Both the position numbers and the translations under genes were made by a program. The notes beneath the pieces are model-generated. The model was not told the origin of the DNA and did not search any database. It worked only from the letters and a program-made list of their open reading frames with translations. A stretch of DNA of 64,000 bases. It comes from Alkalihalobacillus bogoriensis ATCC BAA-922. Its GTDB lineage: Bacteria; Bacillota; Bacilli; Bacillales; Bacillaceae_F. Where the stretch lies: contig NZ_JHYI01000011.1 of NCBI RefSeq assembly GCF_000621445.1, positions 124,001-188,000 on the forward strand, written 5' to 3'. This document shows positions 43,231-52,439 of this stretch, in pieces; the first letter of the stretch is position 1; each line of letters begins with the position of its first letter.

Positions 43231-45159
43231 ATGACAAACCAACTTCCATTTTCAATAGGGAAAACCGACCGTTTTTTTGATAAATTAGGTGATTATATAG
43301 GCGATGTCTTCTACGACATATTGCCAGAGCATGGGTATGAAGTGCGCGATGAACAAATTTATATGGCATTTCAGATCGAAAAGGCTTTTAAAGATAAAAG
43401 CATTGTGTTTGCCGAAGCAGGTGTTGGGACAGGAAAAACATTTGTTTATTTATTATATGCTGTATGTTATGCACGTTATATGAGAAAACCAGCTATTATT
43501 TCCTGTGCGGATGAAACGTTGATTGAGCAAATTGTGAAAGAAGGGGGAGATATCGAGAAGCTTGAGGAAGCGTTAGGATTAAAAATCGATGTGAGATTAG
43601 CGAAGGCACGTGAACAGTATGTCTGTGTTAAAAAATTGGATATGTTAATTCATGAAACGGATGAGGATGAAATCATTCAAGTACATGAGCAAATACCGAG
43701 CTTTGTTTTTAATACGTCCGCCTCTATGAACGCTTTTTCTCGATACGGGGACCGAAAAGAATATCCTTGGGTATCCAATGAGAAATGGGAGTCAATAGCA
43801 TGGGACCCACTGCAGCAATGCTCTACATGTGATTGGAGACATCGCTGTGGTCAAACGTTACATCGTAACTATTACCGTGAAAGTGTGGACTTAATTGTTT
43901 GTTCCCATGATTTTTATATGGAACATGTTTGGACAAAGGAATCACGAAAGCGGGAAGGGCAGCTGACTCTTCTTCCTGAAGCGAGTTGTGTCGTCTTCGA
44001 TGAAGGACATGTGTTAGAATTTGCTGCACAAAAAGGATTAACATACCGTTTCCACGCTGAAACATTAACAACGATGCTTACGGCCTATATTCAACAAAAT
44101 GTAAGGGAAGAATCGTTGCTTTTAATTGAAGACATTTTAATGTTACATGATGAGTGGTTTGATCTGTTAACAGAAACAGCCGTTCCAGCGATTGGGTCGA
44201 ACCGGAATGAAGTGCCGCGATCACAAGCAATGGTTAGTCTCGTCCAAAACATGAACGAAAAAGTGCAACAGTTGCTAGAACAACTCGTATTTGATGCTGA
44301 AATGTTTACAATTGATGATTATCATTTGAAAATTATTGAGGAGTATTTGGAGTTTTTCTCTTATGGCTTAGCTATTTTGTTGAAGGATGATGAAGGAATA
44401 TTTTGGCTGGAAAACACAGATTCGGGTTCAACATTTGTCATTATGCCAAGACTTGTTGAAGATGTGTTAAAGAAAGAAGTATTCTCACAACAGATTCCTT
44501 TTATTTTCTCGTCAGCTACGTTATCTAAAGCTGGAGATTTTACTTATATTTCGAAAAGCCTAGGAATTCCTGATTTCCTTTCGTTTACTGTTGATTCCCC
44601 ATTTAATTATAAAGAGCAAATGACGTTATCTGGTCATATTGAAACAACAGAACGAGACAAATGGGAAGAAATAGGACAGACATTACGACAAAATGGCGGG
44701 AGTACTCTTGTCTTATTTTCTTCATTTGAAGAAATGAGTCGATTCCGTCAATGGGCAAATACCGAGAACTGGGATTTTACGATTTTGTATGAAGGTGACC
44801 GTGAAATTAGTCAAGCTGTTAAAGAATTTCAACAAGAAAAAGAGACAGTACTTTGTTCTTATCATTTATGGGAAGGATTGGATGTGCCAGGTGAATCATT
44901 AAGCCAGGTCGTTATCGCATCTTTACCGTTTCCGCCAAATGATCCTGTTTTCCAAGCGAAAAGAAACCATGTTCAAAATCCAATGGCCCAAGTGGATACT
45001 CCTTATATGTTATTGCGACTTCGCCAAGGTGTAGGACGATTAATTCGGAGTCAACATGATAAAGGAATGGTTCATATTTGGATGCTTGATGAACAACAAA
45101 AGTTATACGGACAAGAAATTCAAGAAGTTTTCCCAGTTGAAATCATGTGGAAAAAATAA
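43231..45159 (+). CDS. DinG/XPD-like superfamily 2 DNA helicase
   Basis: This 642-residue helicase of the DinG/XPD family has Walker A AEAGVGTGKT (61-70), a Cys set consistent with a [4Fe-4S] cluster (one Cys in QYVCVKK near 130 and a CSTCDWRHRC cluster near 193-202), a DEGH Walker B near 253, and late motifs LWEGLDVPGE and the QGVGRLIR arginine finger region. Such enzymes unwind DNA 5' to 3' in repair. It is close in size to B. subtilis YpvA, and unlike Firmicute DinG it has no exonuclease domain. Monocistronic. Confidence 0.9.
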   Translation: MTNQLPFSIGKTDRFFDKLGDYIGDVFYDILPEHGYEVRDEQIYMAFQIEKAFKDKSIVFAEAGVGTGKTFVYLLYAVCYARYMRKPAIISCADETLIEQIVKEGGDIEKLEEALGLKIDVRLAKAREQYVCVKKLDMLIHETDEDEIIQVHEQIPSFVFNTSASMNAFSRYGDRKEYPWVSNEKWESIAWDPLQQCSTCDWRHRCGQTLHRNYYRESVDLIVCSHDFYMEHVWTKESRKREGQLTLLPEASCVVFDEGHVLEFAAQKGLTYRFHAETLTTMLTAYIQQNVREESLLLIEDILMLHDEWFDLLTETAVPAIGSNRNEVPRSQAMVSLVQNMNEKVQQLLEQLVFDAEMFTIDDYHLKIIEEYLEFFSYGLAILLKDDEGIFWLENTDSGSTFVIMPRLVEDVLKKEVFSQQIPFIFSSATLSKAGDFTYISKSLGIPDFLSFTVDSPFNYKEQMTLSGHIETTERDKWEEIGQTLRQNGGSTLVLFSSFEEMSRFRQWANTENWDFTILYEGDREISQAVKEFQQEKETVLCSYHLWEGLDVPGESLSQVVIASLPFPPNDPVFQAKRNHVQNPMAQVDTPYMLLRLRQGVGRLIRSQHDKGMVHIWMLDEQQKLYGQEIQEVFPVEIMWKK

Positions 45160-45165
45160 TAATGA

Positions 45166-45200
45166 AGAGCTTTCGCTTCGGTGGAAGCTCATTTTTTTTT
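45166..45200 (+). terminator. Terminator of the helicase gene
   Basis: GAGCTTTCGC and a GTGGAAGCTC arm pair and are followed by ten T with one A. Confidence 0.85.
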
Positions 45201-45329
45201 GAAACAAATGTGTAAAAAAGTAAAAAGTGGAAAAGTGACTATTATTAATGAGGGAAATATTGTAATATATAGACGAATATACGTTCTATTTTGCTATAAA
45301 AATAACAAAAATGATAATGGGGGATACAA

Positions 45330-45809
45330 ATGAACGCAATCGTGAAATCAAAAAAGATTCATCTTCCTGAAATGAAAATCGCGGCTTTTCCAATTTTAAC
45401 CACAAATGAAAATGAAATGTCGGGACAAGGAAAAATCCAAAATGAATGGCAGTTATTTTATCAAGAAAAACGTAGTCAACAAATTCATAATAAAAAAAAT
45501 TTGTCAGTCTACGCTATTTATACAAACTATGAATTAGATGAAAATGGACTATACACATTTGCTATAGGACATGAAGTTGTTGATAATAATTCAAATCAAG
45601 TGCCTCTTTTTAATATCCCTGAATGTACGTATGAAGTGTTTACAACAAAGATCGGACCGGTTTCAGAAGTTGTCCAGGAAGCATGGATTGATATTTGGGA
45701 ATGGTCAAAAAAAAATGAACGTGCGTTTATCACTGATTTTGAAGTGTATGATGAAAGAGCAAGTAACCCTGATGAAGCACAAGTTGATATTTATATTTCT
45801 GTGAAATAA
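45330..45809 (+). CDS. GyrI-like/effector-binding domain protein
   Basis: This 159-residue stand-alone effector-binding (GyrI-like, Bac_rhamnosid/AraC E_bind) domain has the alternating beta-alpha pattern and the late IGPVSEVVQEAWIDIWEW and DFEVYDERASNPDEAQVDIYI stretches typical of the fold, including the conserved Glu of the ligand pocket. It binds hydrophobic small molecules in relatives and may sequester or sense a toxin. ATG 45330 follows GGGGGA. Monocistronic with its own terminator. Confidence 0.85.
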   Translation: MNAIVKSKKIHLPEMKIAAFPILTTNENEMSGQGKIQNEWQLFYQEKRSQQIHNKKNLSVYAIYTNYELDENGLYTFAIGHEVVDNNSNQVPLFNIPECTYEVFTTKIGPVSEVVQEAWIDIWEWSKKNERAFITDFEVYDERASNPDEAQVDIYISVK

Positions 45810-45825
45810 CAAAACATAAAGAACA

Positions 45826-45866
45826 AGAAAAATACTAGCTATTTAAGAAGAACTAGTATTTTTCTT
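45826..45866 (+). terminator. Terminator after the GyrI-like gene
   Basis: AAGAAAAATACTAGT-type arms of about 15 bp flank a 12-base loop; the stem is closed by T-rich sequence on both strands. Confidence 0.85.
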
Positions 45867-46021
45867 ATACGATTTAACAAAAAAAGAAAAGTTCACAAAT
45901 TTGTCCGAGCAAATAAAATGTTCATATTCCGTTCGTTGACTTGTAACTAGAACAAGAATAAGATAAAAATGTAATAGTTTGTGAATAACTGAGCAAGATT
46001 AATGGTAAGGAGGGGGAAAAA

Positions 46022-47170
46022 ATGAGTAAAGTTTTCTATGTACCGTCAACGAATTTAATGGGAAGAGGTTGCTTGAAAGATATAGGACCTTATATTCTTG
46101 AATTAGGTGTAAGCAAAGCTTTTGTTGTTACGGATTCTTTTTTAAATGAAAATGGGATAGTAAATAAGGTAATAACAGTACTTCAAGAAATAGGAATTGA
46201 TTTTGTCGTTTATGATACTGTAAAACCGAATCCGACAACAGAAAACGTTCATCTAGGAGTAGATAAATATGAAAAAAGTCAATGTGACTTTATTGTTTCT
46301 ATTGGTGGCGGTTCCCCACAAGATGCAGCAAAAGCAATTGGAATTGTCGTAAAAAACGGTGGCGATATAAGAGAGTATGAAGGTGTAGGAAAAACAAAAC
46401 ATAAATCTGTACCAATAGTAGCGATTAATACAACCGCAGGAACATCAAGTGAATATACAATTAATTATGTAATAACGGATGAAGAGCGTGATGTGAAAAT
46501 GGTAATGGTTGATAGAAATAGCCTTGTCTCTATTTCTGTTAACGATCCTGAATTAATGTTAGAGAAGCCTAGTTCTCTAACGGCAGCTACTGGAATGGAT
46601 GCATTGACACATGCAATAGAAGCTATTGTGACTCCAGGTGCATATGCAGTGACCGATGCTACTGCGCTAGCTTCGGTTAAACTCATTTTTGAACATTTGC
46701 CAAGAGCTGTTCGAAATGGACAAGACATCGAGGCTCGTGAGCAAATGGTTTACGTTATGTTTTTAACAGGAATGGCATTTAATAATGCTGGTTTAGGGTA
46801 TGTACATGCGATGGCTCACCAACTAGGTGGTGTTTATGATTTACCGCATGGAGTTTGTAATGCGATGTTATTGCCGATTGTCCAAAAGGAAAATGCTAAA
46901 CGAGACCCAAGTAAATTTCGAAAAATTGCTCAGGCTATTGGAATCGAAGTTGTCGGTAAAAATGACACACAATGTGCAGATGCTGTAATTGCTGCAATTG
47001 AAGTATTAGCCGTCGAAGTTGGTATCCCAACTAAACTCTCAGAATTAGGAGTTGATGAAGTGGATGTAGATAAACTTGCAACAAATGCGATGAATGATGC
47101 ATGCGCGCCTGGAAATCCATTTCAACCTACAAAGGAAGAAGTTATTGAGATGTTTAAGCAAATTTTGTAA
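46022..47170 (+). CDS. Iron-containing alcohol dehydrogenase
   Basis: This 382-residue group III dehydrogenase has an NAD-binding GGGSPQDAAKAI motif (about 97-108), TTAGTSSE near 140, and the metal ligands: a DALTHAIEA segment near 195 and the HAMAHQLGGVYDLPHG stretch near 262-277. It is in the size range and motif class of 1,3-propanediol/methanol/lactaldehyde dehydrogenases (propanediol oxidoreductase type). The physiological substrate is not clear. The ATG follows AAGGAGGGGG. A terminator follows. Confidence 0.93.
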   Translation: MSKVFYVPSTNLMGRGCLKDIGPYILELGVSKAFVVTDSFLNENGIVNKVITVLQEIGIDFVVYDTVKPNPTTENVHLGVDKYEKSQCDFIVSIGGGSPQDAAKAIGIVVKNGGDIREYEGVGKTKHKSVPIVAINTTAGTSSEYTINYVITDEERDVKMVMVDRNSLVSISVNDPELMLEKPSSLTAATGMDALTHAIEAIVTPGAYAVTDATALASVKLIFEHLPRAVRNGQDIEAREQMVYVMFLTGMAFNNAGLGYVHAMAHQLGGVYDLPHGVCNAMLLPIVQKENAKRDPSKFRKIAQAIGIEVVGKNDTQCADAVIAAIEVLAVEVGIPTKLSELGVDEVDVDKLATNAMNDACAPGNPFQPTKEEVIEMFKQIL

Positions 47171-47219
47171 GAAAACCAAACTAGCATTGCGTTAAAGTGC
47201 AAGAAAAACAATGATAAAA

Positions 47220-47260
47220 ACCGTATGAATCAAGATTTTGGTTCATGCGGTCTATTTTTT
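47220..47260 (+). terminator. Terminator after the Fe-ADH gene
   Basis: ACCGTATGAA and TTCATGCGGT pair with one wobble and are followed by CTATTTTTT. Confidence 0.85.
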
Positions 47261-47395
47261 TACTGGAATGGTTATCCGAAACATTAATGTTGGTGCTTTT
47301 GTAGATAAAAAATAAGTTATTTTCTGTACAAAGGAAGAATAATTTTTGGTGAGGGGTCGTTTAATTGATGTTATAAAAAGAAAGGAAGCTATCAT

Positions 47396-47896
47396 GTGGA
47401 GTGGTTTGAGGATATAAGTGATGTATTCATAGAGTTATTTCAATTTTTACCTGAAGAGATGATCGTATTGTTTATTTCCGCTCTTCCTTTATTAGAGGTA
47501 AGAGGCGGGCTTTCAGCAGGGGCATTATTAGAATTTTCTTTTGAAAAAACATTACTATTAAGCATCATCGGAAATATCGCTCCGATTGCTCCACTTCTTC
47601 TATTGTTTATTCCGCTCAGTCGGTGGCTAACACGTTTTAAAATGTACGAACAATTTTATTATTGGTTATATGATCGAACAATACGAAAAAGTGATAAAAT
47701 TGAAAAATATGGAGCAATGGGTTTATTCTTATTCACGGCTCTTCCATTTCCAGCTACAGGTGTATACAGTGCTTGTATGGCCGCATTATTATTTTTCATC
47801 CCTGTTCGTGTTGCGATTTTTTCTATAAGTCTAGGTGTTGTTTTTACATCAATAATCATAAGTATATTTGCGTATCCAGCTTTATTTGGATTGTAA
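47396..47896 (+). CDS. Small multidrug export protein family (PF06695)
   Basis: This 166-residue protein has four to five hydrophobic segments and the family motif ISALPLLEVRGGLSAGALL near residue 22, with a conserved Glu and Arg, and FTALPFPATGVYSACMAALL in the second half. It belongs to the small multidrug export family, whose transport role rests on limited evidence. It uses a GTG start at 47396 after AAGGAAG; a competing ATG at 47394 is out of frame and stops at once. It is followed 17 bases later by a GNAT gene. Confidence 0.88.
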   Translation: MEWFEDISDVFIELFQFLPEEMIVLFISALPLLEVRGGLSAGALLEFSFEKTLLLSIIGNIAPIAPLLLLFIPLSRWLTRFKMYEQFYYWLYDRTIRKSDKIEKYGAMGLFLFTALPFPATGVYSACMAALLFFIPVRVAIFSISLGVVFTSIIISIFAYPALFGL

Positions 47897-47913
47897 GAGG
47901 AGTGTAAACATAT

Positions 47914-48396
47914 ATGAAGTTTTTGCCGATGAAAAAAAAGGAAGCTGAGAAAATTTCCCTATGGCAGTATGAGGAGCCTTATACGTTATATAGTATGAAT
48001 GGTTCTTTGGAAACGATAGAGGAGTTATTAAGCGGATATTATTATAGTTGTGTGAACGACAACGGAGAATTGCTTGGCTATTGCTGTTATGGACAAGCAG
48101 CACATGTCCCTGGAGGTTATGCTATCGGTTTATATTATGATTTTGAAAAAGTGGATGTAGGCATTGGTTTACACCCTAAACTCACAAGTTGTGGGTTAGG
48201 AACCACGTTTATGAAGGAAGTGTTAACATTCTTCCCAAAAAAGTTTCCGGCAAAGGACTTTCGTTTAGTAGTGGCTGCCTGGAATCAAAGAGCAATTAAG
48301 GTTTATGAACGAGTAGGATTTAAGCAAGGCGTCACATTTTTTTCTCCGTTACAAGGAGAAGATGTGAAATTTTTAGTTATGACTAAACAAGTCTAA
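47914..48396 (+). CDS. GNAT-family N-acetyltransferase
   Basis: This 160-residue acetyltransferase has the GNAT core: the acetyl-CoA pyrophosphate-binding loop in LHPKLTSCGLGTTFMKEVL near 87-105, and the NQRAIKVYERVGFKQ motif near 128-142, which is diagnostic. The acceptor is unknown. RBS GAGGAGTG. It is probably co-transcribed with the preceding exporter. Confidence 0.88.
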   Translation: MKFLPMKKKEAEKISLWQYEEPYTLYSMNGSLETIEELLSGYYYSCVNDNGELLGYCCYGQAAHVPGGYAIGLYYDFEKVDVGIGLHPKLTSCGLGTTFMKEVLTFFPKKFPAKDFRLVVAAWNQRAIKVYERVGFKQGVTFFSPLQGEDVKFLVMTKQV

Positions 48397-48437
48397 CTTC
48401 GTGACAATTACAGGATTGTAAATAAGGAGGTATTTTT

Positions 48438-49061
48438 TTGCTTACGCATATTATCTTTGTATTTATTGTTATTGTTGCTAGTATTTTAGCGGCTTTTTTC
48501 AATGTGCATATTGTTGGATTCATTTTCATTATCCTCGTTGTTGTGATTGCTTATTTATATGTTAAGCTTAGTCCAATCTTTTTTTCGAAAGACATACATG
48601 TTATTGAAACATATTTAAAAAACAATAAAAAAGACCCGTTATCCCAATTTTATTATGCGCTAGCGAATGACGATGTAATTGAAATGGACAAAGGTATTGA
48701 AATATTACTTGAAAAGTATAAACATCCACAAAGGAGAGCTCTCTTTTTAACAATTCAAGCTCTTTATCGAAAAGATATAGAGCGTGCGAAGCAAGAAGTT
48801 CAACAATTGCCACAGTCGATTTATAAACAATATTATGAAGCTTCCATTGCACTAGAAGAAGGAAACCTTTCCTTGGCTCGCACGATAGGACAACAAATAA
48901 AAAAACAATGGATGCAAGATGCCATTGAAGCAGAAGCGTGTAGACATGAAGGCCAATTAGAACAAGCAAAGCGTTTTGCTAAAACTGCTTTAGCGAAAAC
49001 GAGAGGGCTTCAATATTATTCCCTACATAAGACATTTAAAAAAGAAACACTTATCCCTTGA
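48438..49061 (+). CDS. Membrane-anchored TPR-like protein
   Basis: This 207-residue protein has two N-terminal membrane helices (about 3-50, ending at the SPIFFSK stretch) followed by a cytoplasmic alpha-helical domain with TPR-like periodicity (about 60-205). Function unknown; an adaptor at the membrane is plausible. TTG 48438 lies 7 bases from AAGGAGGT, and no better start exists. It is not recognised as a named family. Confidence 0.75.
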   Translation: MLTHIIFVFIVIVASILAAFFNVHIVGFIFIILVVVIAYLYVKLSPIFFSKDIHVIETYLKNNKKDPLSQFYYALANDDVIEMDKGIEILLEKYKHPQRRALFLTIQALYRKDIERAKQEVQQLPQSIYKQYYEASIALEEGNLSLARTIGQQIKKQWMQDAIEAEACRHEGQLEQAKRFAKTALAKTRGLQYYSLHKTFKKETLIP

Positions 49062-49139
49062 GTCTCCTTTTTGGCAAGAAGAATACAGCTTTAAAGGATA
49101 TGGCATATTAAAAAGGACATACACTTTTTGGAGGGAAAT

Positions 49140-49385
49140 ATGGATAAACAGAGCATGTCTTATGTTGAGAAGTTAGAACATTTGTATGTATTGATGGAAA
49201 CTCAAAAATTGCTGGAAGCCAAACGGGATGAATTAATAAGCCGACGTGCCGATTATGACACGATCGAACAAGACTTAGTAAAAATAAAAGAAGAAATGAA
49301 TGAGTATACAGACGGACAAAATGCGGACTATCATTCGGTAACAGGAGCTTTATTTAATCCGGCTTTATTGCAAAATGATAATTGA
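49140..49385 (+). CDS. DUF2524-like small cytoplasmic protein
   Basis: This 81-residue protein has a long coiled-coil region (about 5-55: VEKLEHLYVLMETQKLLEAK and following) and a short C-terminal tail. It resembles the DUF2524 family of Bacillus, whose function is unknown. ATG 49140 lies just after GGAGGG; upstream in-frame TTG 49128 has no ribosome-binding site. Its own terminator follows. Confidence 0.75.
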   Translation: MDKQSMSYVEKLEHLYVLMETQKLLEAKRDELISRRADYDTIEQDLVKIKEEMNEYTDGQNADYHSVTGALFNPALLQNDN

Positions 49386-49398
49386 TTTTCATTATTAT

Positions 49399-49441
49399 AG
49401 GTCATTTTAAAAATTAACTCGATTTTTAAAATGACCTTTTT
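49399..49441 (+). terminator. Terminator after the DUF2524-like gene
   Basis: A 16-bp perfect stem (AGGTCATTTTAAAAAT and its complement) ends in a T run. Confidence 0.9.
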
Positions 49442-49512
49442 GCGTTTTTAGGCAAACTCGAATACAATGAAGAAAAGTGTAAGGTTACACAAATTGACTA
49501 TTGGAGGTTCAG

Positions 49513-49968
49513 ATGAATCAAGACGAATTCACTCAACTCATCACTCGTAAAATGAAATTAGTTCGAACAGAGATGAATTACACCCAAGAAAAAATGGCAA
49601 CCGTACTTGGTATCTCAAAAAAAACGCTCGTTCAAATAGAAAAAGAACGATTGACTGCAGGATGGACTGTATCTGTTTGTTTATGTGCGTTGTTCCGTCA
49701 TAGTGATGTGCTCCATTCTACATTAGGTGGTGACCCCGTTGAGATAATGGAAACGATAGCACATGATCGAGTCATTTATCGGAAAGAACGAACGATGGGT
49801 GGAAAAGTGTGGTGGCGTGAAATCAAAAAGCAAGGAAAATATAAACTTCAGCAAAATATCATTAGTCAGCATTATCGAATTCTTGATGAAGAAGAATATC
49901 GACTGTATAGTACTTTTCAAAAAGAAGAAGCTCACGCTTGTTTAGATGAGCTTTCTGAGCAGAAGTAG
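49513..49968 (+). CDS. XRE-family helix-turn-helix regulator
   Basis: This 151-residue protein has an N-terminal HTH_3/XRE domain (about 10-65; MNYTQEKMATVLGISKKTLV is the helix-turn-helix) and a C-terminal region of about 80 residues that is not recognised, with a TMGGKVWWREIKK stretch. It likely binds DNA as a dimer. ATG 49513 lies 4 bases after GGAGGT. Its target is unknown; it is convergent with the YqcI/YcgG-family gene. Confidence 0.85.
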   Translation: MNQDEFTQLITRKMKLVRTEMNYTQEKMATVLGISKKTLVQIEKERLTAGWTVSVCLCALFRHSDVLHSTLGGDPVEIMETIAHDRVIYRKERTMGGKVWWREIKKQGKYKLQQNIISQHYRILDEEEYRLYSTFQKEEAHACLDELSEQK

Positions 49969-49983
49969 TGACTATGATTCTTA

Positions 49984-50736
49984 TTATTGTTCCCTATTCG
50001 TGTTTCCTTTTTTTAAAGATGTAAAAAACGGACAGGACGTTGGCACAGAATGGTCATCTCGTATAAAATATTGTTTCCATTCATAATTGTCGTCATCCCC
50101 GTATTGCTTTAACTCAGAGTGTCGAGCGATGTAATCATAATTCTCTAATCTTTTGCGTATTTTTTGTTTTATTTTATTTACATATCCTTTATTTTCATTA
50201 AACGATTTCAACACCCACCTTGGAGTAATGGCTAACATCATATATGGAAAATACCGGCTTTGACGTTGTTTATGGGCTGGAGTGGCACAAAACATGAAGT
50301 AAGGTTCACCATGAAAGCAAAATTCCCAATTTGGATTTTGTGGATCAGTCGGAATAGAAATTGGCCAATCAAGTTCATCCAATAAACAAATGTCATGTAG
50401 ATGTGACCAATAGTGTTGTTCGAACTCTAAAACGGAGTTGGCAGCAAGGTCAGCTGGTGTGTTGTAAAAGATAATAAGTGTTGTGTACGACCCATATTGT
50501 CTAGAATATAAGGAAAAGGTTTTTAACATATTAGCCACTTCTCTTGTACTAGTGTATTCTCTAGGATCACTGGCGAACCCAAAACGAAGATGTTGTAATG
50601 CGAAAGCTTGTGTTGCAGGGATGCAAGGAAATGGAGAATGAGTGCTTGTCATCTTTTGTTCAAACTTAATCAGGGCGTTTTGTTCCCATCGTTTAAGAGA
50701 CCGTTGCTTCAGTTCAGACATGGAGTATATGTTCAT
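49984..50736 (-). CDS. YqcI/YcgG-family protein
   Basis: This 250-residue protein belongs to the YqcI/YcgG family (PF08892) with its FPCIPATQAF and LRFGFASDP motifs near residues 37-60 and conserved aromatic/His residues (FCFHGEPYFMFCATPAHKQR) in the middle. Some relatives carry heme-thiolate-like conserved Cys and His; the biochemical role is not established. ATG 50736 follows GGGAGG; an in-frame upstream start lacks support. Monocistronic. Confidence 0.85.
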   Translation of the reverse strand: MNIYSMSELKQRSLKRWEQNALIKFEQKMTSTHSPFPCIPATQAFALQHLRFGFASDPREYTSTREVANMLKTFSLYSRQYGSYTTLIIFYNTPADLAANSVLEFEQHYWSHLHDICLLDELDWPISIPTDPQNPNWEFCFHGEPYFMFCATPAHKQRQSRYFPYMMLAITPRWVLKSFNENKGYVNKIKQKIRKRLENYDYIARHSELKQYGDDDNYEWKQYFIRDDHSVPTSCPFFTSLKKGNTNREQ

Positions 50737-50893
50737 ATAGGTAACCTCCCTAGTGTTACAGTATGCCTTTTTGTTAGAGGAGGTGAGCAAGGTAGAAAAA
50801 GTTGACTTTCCTTTTTTTAGAAATTAACGAGCTTTTTTATTCTTTGACATCATATAGTAGTAAAAAGCAAACGTTAGAAAGAAGGGAAAATCA

Positions 50894-51391
50894 ATGCTTG
50901 AACATATTGTTAAGCCACATGAAACATTGTGGGAAATCGCTGAAAACTATCGAATGCCTATGGAGACACTCATGACAGCGAATCAAATTCAAAACCCAAA
51001 TTTGATTTATGCCGGTCAAGCTCTCATAATACCAGGATTGCCAAGCCCCAGTCTGATTCCGTATACCATTATTGTTTCTTTATCACAACGAACCTTAACA
51101 TTACTTGAAGAAGGATCAATAATAAAAGTGTACCCTATCGCAGTGGGAGCTATTTTACACGAAACACCGGTTGGCGAGTATGTTGTTGTGAACCGAGCTC
51201 CTAATCCTGGAGGTCCTTTTGGAACGATGTGGTTATCGCTATCGAAAAAACATTATGGGATTCACGGGACAAATGACCCTTCTTCCATTGGTAAAGCGGT
51301 CTCACGTGGATGTATTCGCATGTACAATGAAGATGTGGAAGAACTAGCGGCAATTATTCCAAATGGCACACGTGTAATCATACAGCCGTAG
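50894..51391 (+). CDS. ykuD: L,D-transpeptidase with LysM domain (YkuD)
   Basis: This 165-residue protein has an N-terminal LysM peptidoglycan-binding domain (3-48) and a YkuD L,D-transpeptidase domain (about 55-165). The catalytic motif is intact: His124 in YGIHGT and Cys140 in SRGCIRMYN. The enzyme forms 3-3 cross-links or remodels peptidoglycan, often in the spore cortex or stationary wall. Size and architecture match B. subtilis YkuD. There is no classical signal peptide, as in that protein. ATG 50894 follows AAGGGAAAAT. Confidence 0.93.
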   Translation: MLEHIVKPHETLWEIAENYRMPMETLMTANQIQNPNLIYAGQALIIPGLPSPSLIPYTIIVSLSQRTLTLLEEGSIIKVYPIAVGAILHETPVGEYVVVNRAPNPGGPFGTMWLSLSKKHYGIHGTNDPSSIGKAVSRGCIRMYNEDVEELAAIIPNGTRVIIQP

Positions 51392-51482
51392 TAACGGCAT
51401 GTTTATTTTACATCCGTTAGGGAATAGAAGTAAGCAGTTGTTACATAATAACCATAACTATGAATATAAGGGGAAATCGAAA

Positions 51483-52292
51483 ATGTTAACTCCAGAGCAA
51501 AGAGTAACGTTACATGGCTTTAACAATTTAACAAAGTCGTTAAGCTTTAATATGTATGACATCTGTTATACGAAAACGAACGAAGAGCGTGATGCGTATA
51601 TTGAGTACATTGATGAGCAGTATAATGCAGACCGATTAACAAAAATTTTAAAGCATGTTGCAGATATTATTGGTGCCCATGTTCTAAATGTAGCGAAGCA
51701 AGATTATGTTCCTCAAGGAGCGAGTGTTACATTGTTAGTGTCGGAAGGACCTATTGTCGAAGTCCCGACAGAATCTTATGATGAATCACCTGGTCCTTTA
51801 CCTGAATCAGTTGTGGCTCATCTTGATAAAAGTCATATTACCGTTCATACGTATCCAGAATATCATCCGAATGAAGGTATATGTACGTTTCGGGCCGATA
51901 TTGATGTTTCGACTTGTGGGGAAATCTCACCATTAAAAGCATTAAACTATTTAATTCATTCGTTTGATACGGATATTATGACAATGGATTATCGCGTTCG
52001 TGGGTTCACGAGAGATATTAATGGAGAAAAGCTTTTTATTGATCATGAAATTAATTCTATTCAAAACTATATTCCGGATGAAGTAAAGGATTTGTATGAT
52101 ATGATTGATGTCAACATTTATCCTGAAAATATTTTTCATACAAAATGTAAATTAAAAAACTTTGATTTAGATGATTATTTATTTGGTGAAAAAAAGGACA
52201 AGCTCCATGAAAGTGAACAAAAGGAGATTACTCAAAAACTACAAACGGAAATGGATGAAATCTTTTACGGAAAAAACATCAATAAACGGTAA
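51483..52292 (+). CDS. speD: S-adenosylmethionine decarboxylase, E. coli-type (SpeD)
   Basis: This 269-residue proenzyme makes decarboxylated SAM for spermidine synthesis. It belongs to the long class IA (E. coli-type) rather than the short B. subtilis form of about 126 residues. Autoprocessing occurs between Lys116 and Ser117 in [13 protein letters not shown], generating the pyruvoyl group at Ser117. The segment [20 protein letters not shown] carries the Cys and Glu of the active site. ATG 51483 follows AAGGGG; the frame is open upstream but that part lacks similarity. A terminator follows. Confidence 0.93.
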   Translation: MLTPEQRVTLHGFNNLTKSLSFNMYDICYTKTNEERDAYIEYIDEQYNADRLTKILKHVADIIGAHVLNVAKQDYVPQGASVTLLVSEGPIVEVPTESYDESPGPLPESVVAHLDKSHITVHTYPEYHPNEGICTFRADIDVSTCGEISPLKALNYLIHSFDTDIMTMDYRVRGFTRDINGEKLFIDHEINSIQNYIPDEVKDLYDMIDVNIYPENIFHTKCKLKNFDLDDYLFGEKKDKLHESEQKEITQKLQTEMDEIFYGKNINKR

Positions 52293-52301
52293 TAACGGGA
52301 G

Positions 52302-52341
52302 AAACCATGGAAGGACAAAATCCTTTTATGGTTTTTTTTTT
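52302..52341 (+). terminator. Terminator of speD
   Basis: AACCATGGAAGGA and TCCTTTTATGGTT pair and are followed by a long T run. Confidence 0.85.
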
Positions 52342-52439
52342 AGTTCTTCATAGTTAATTCATTTTCATTTGTTATATTACGATAGTGGATACCATGTTTA
52401 TTGCTTTTCCATTCTGATACGTAAAAGGTGTGTTCGAAA

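Noticed and set aside
51399-51482. A 28-codon upstream extension of SpeD
   Set aside because: The extra N-terminus has no resemblance to SpeD, and AAGGGG before ATG 51483 marks the real start.
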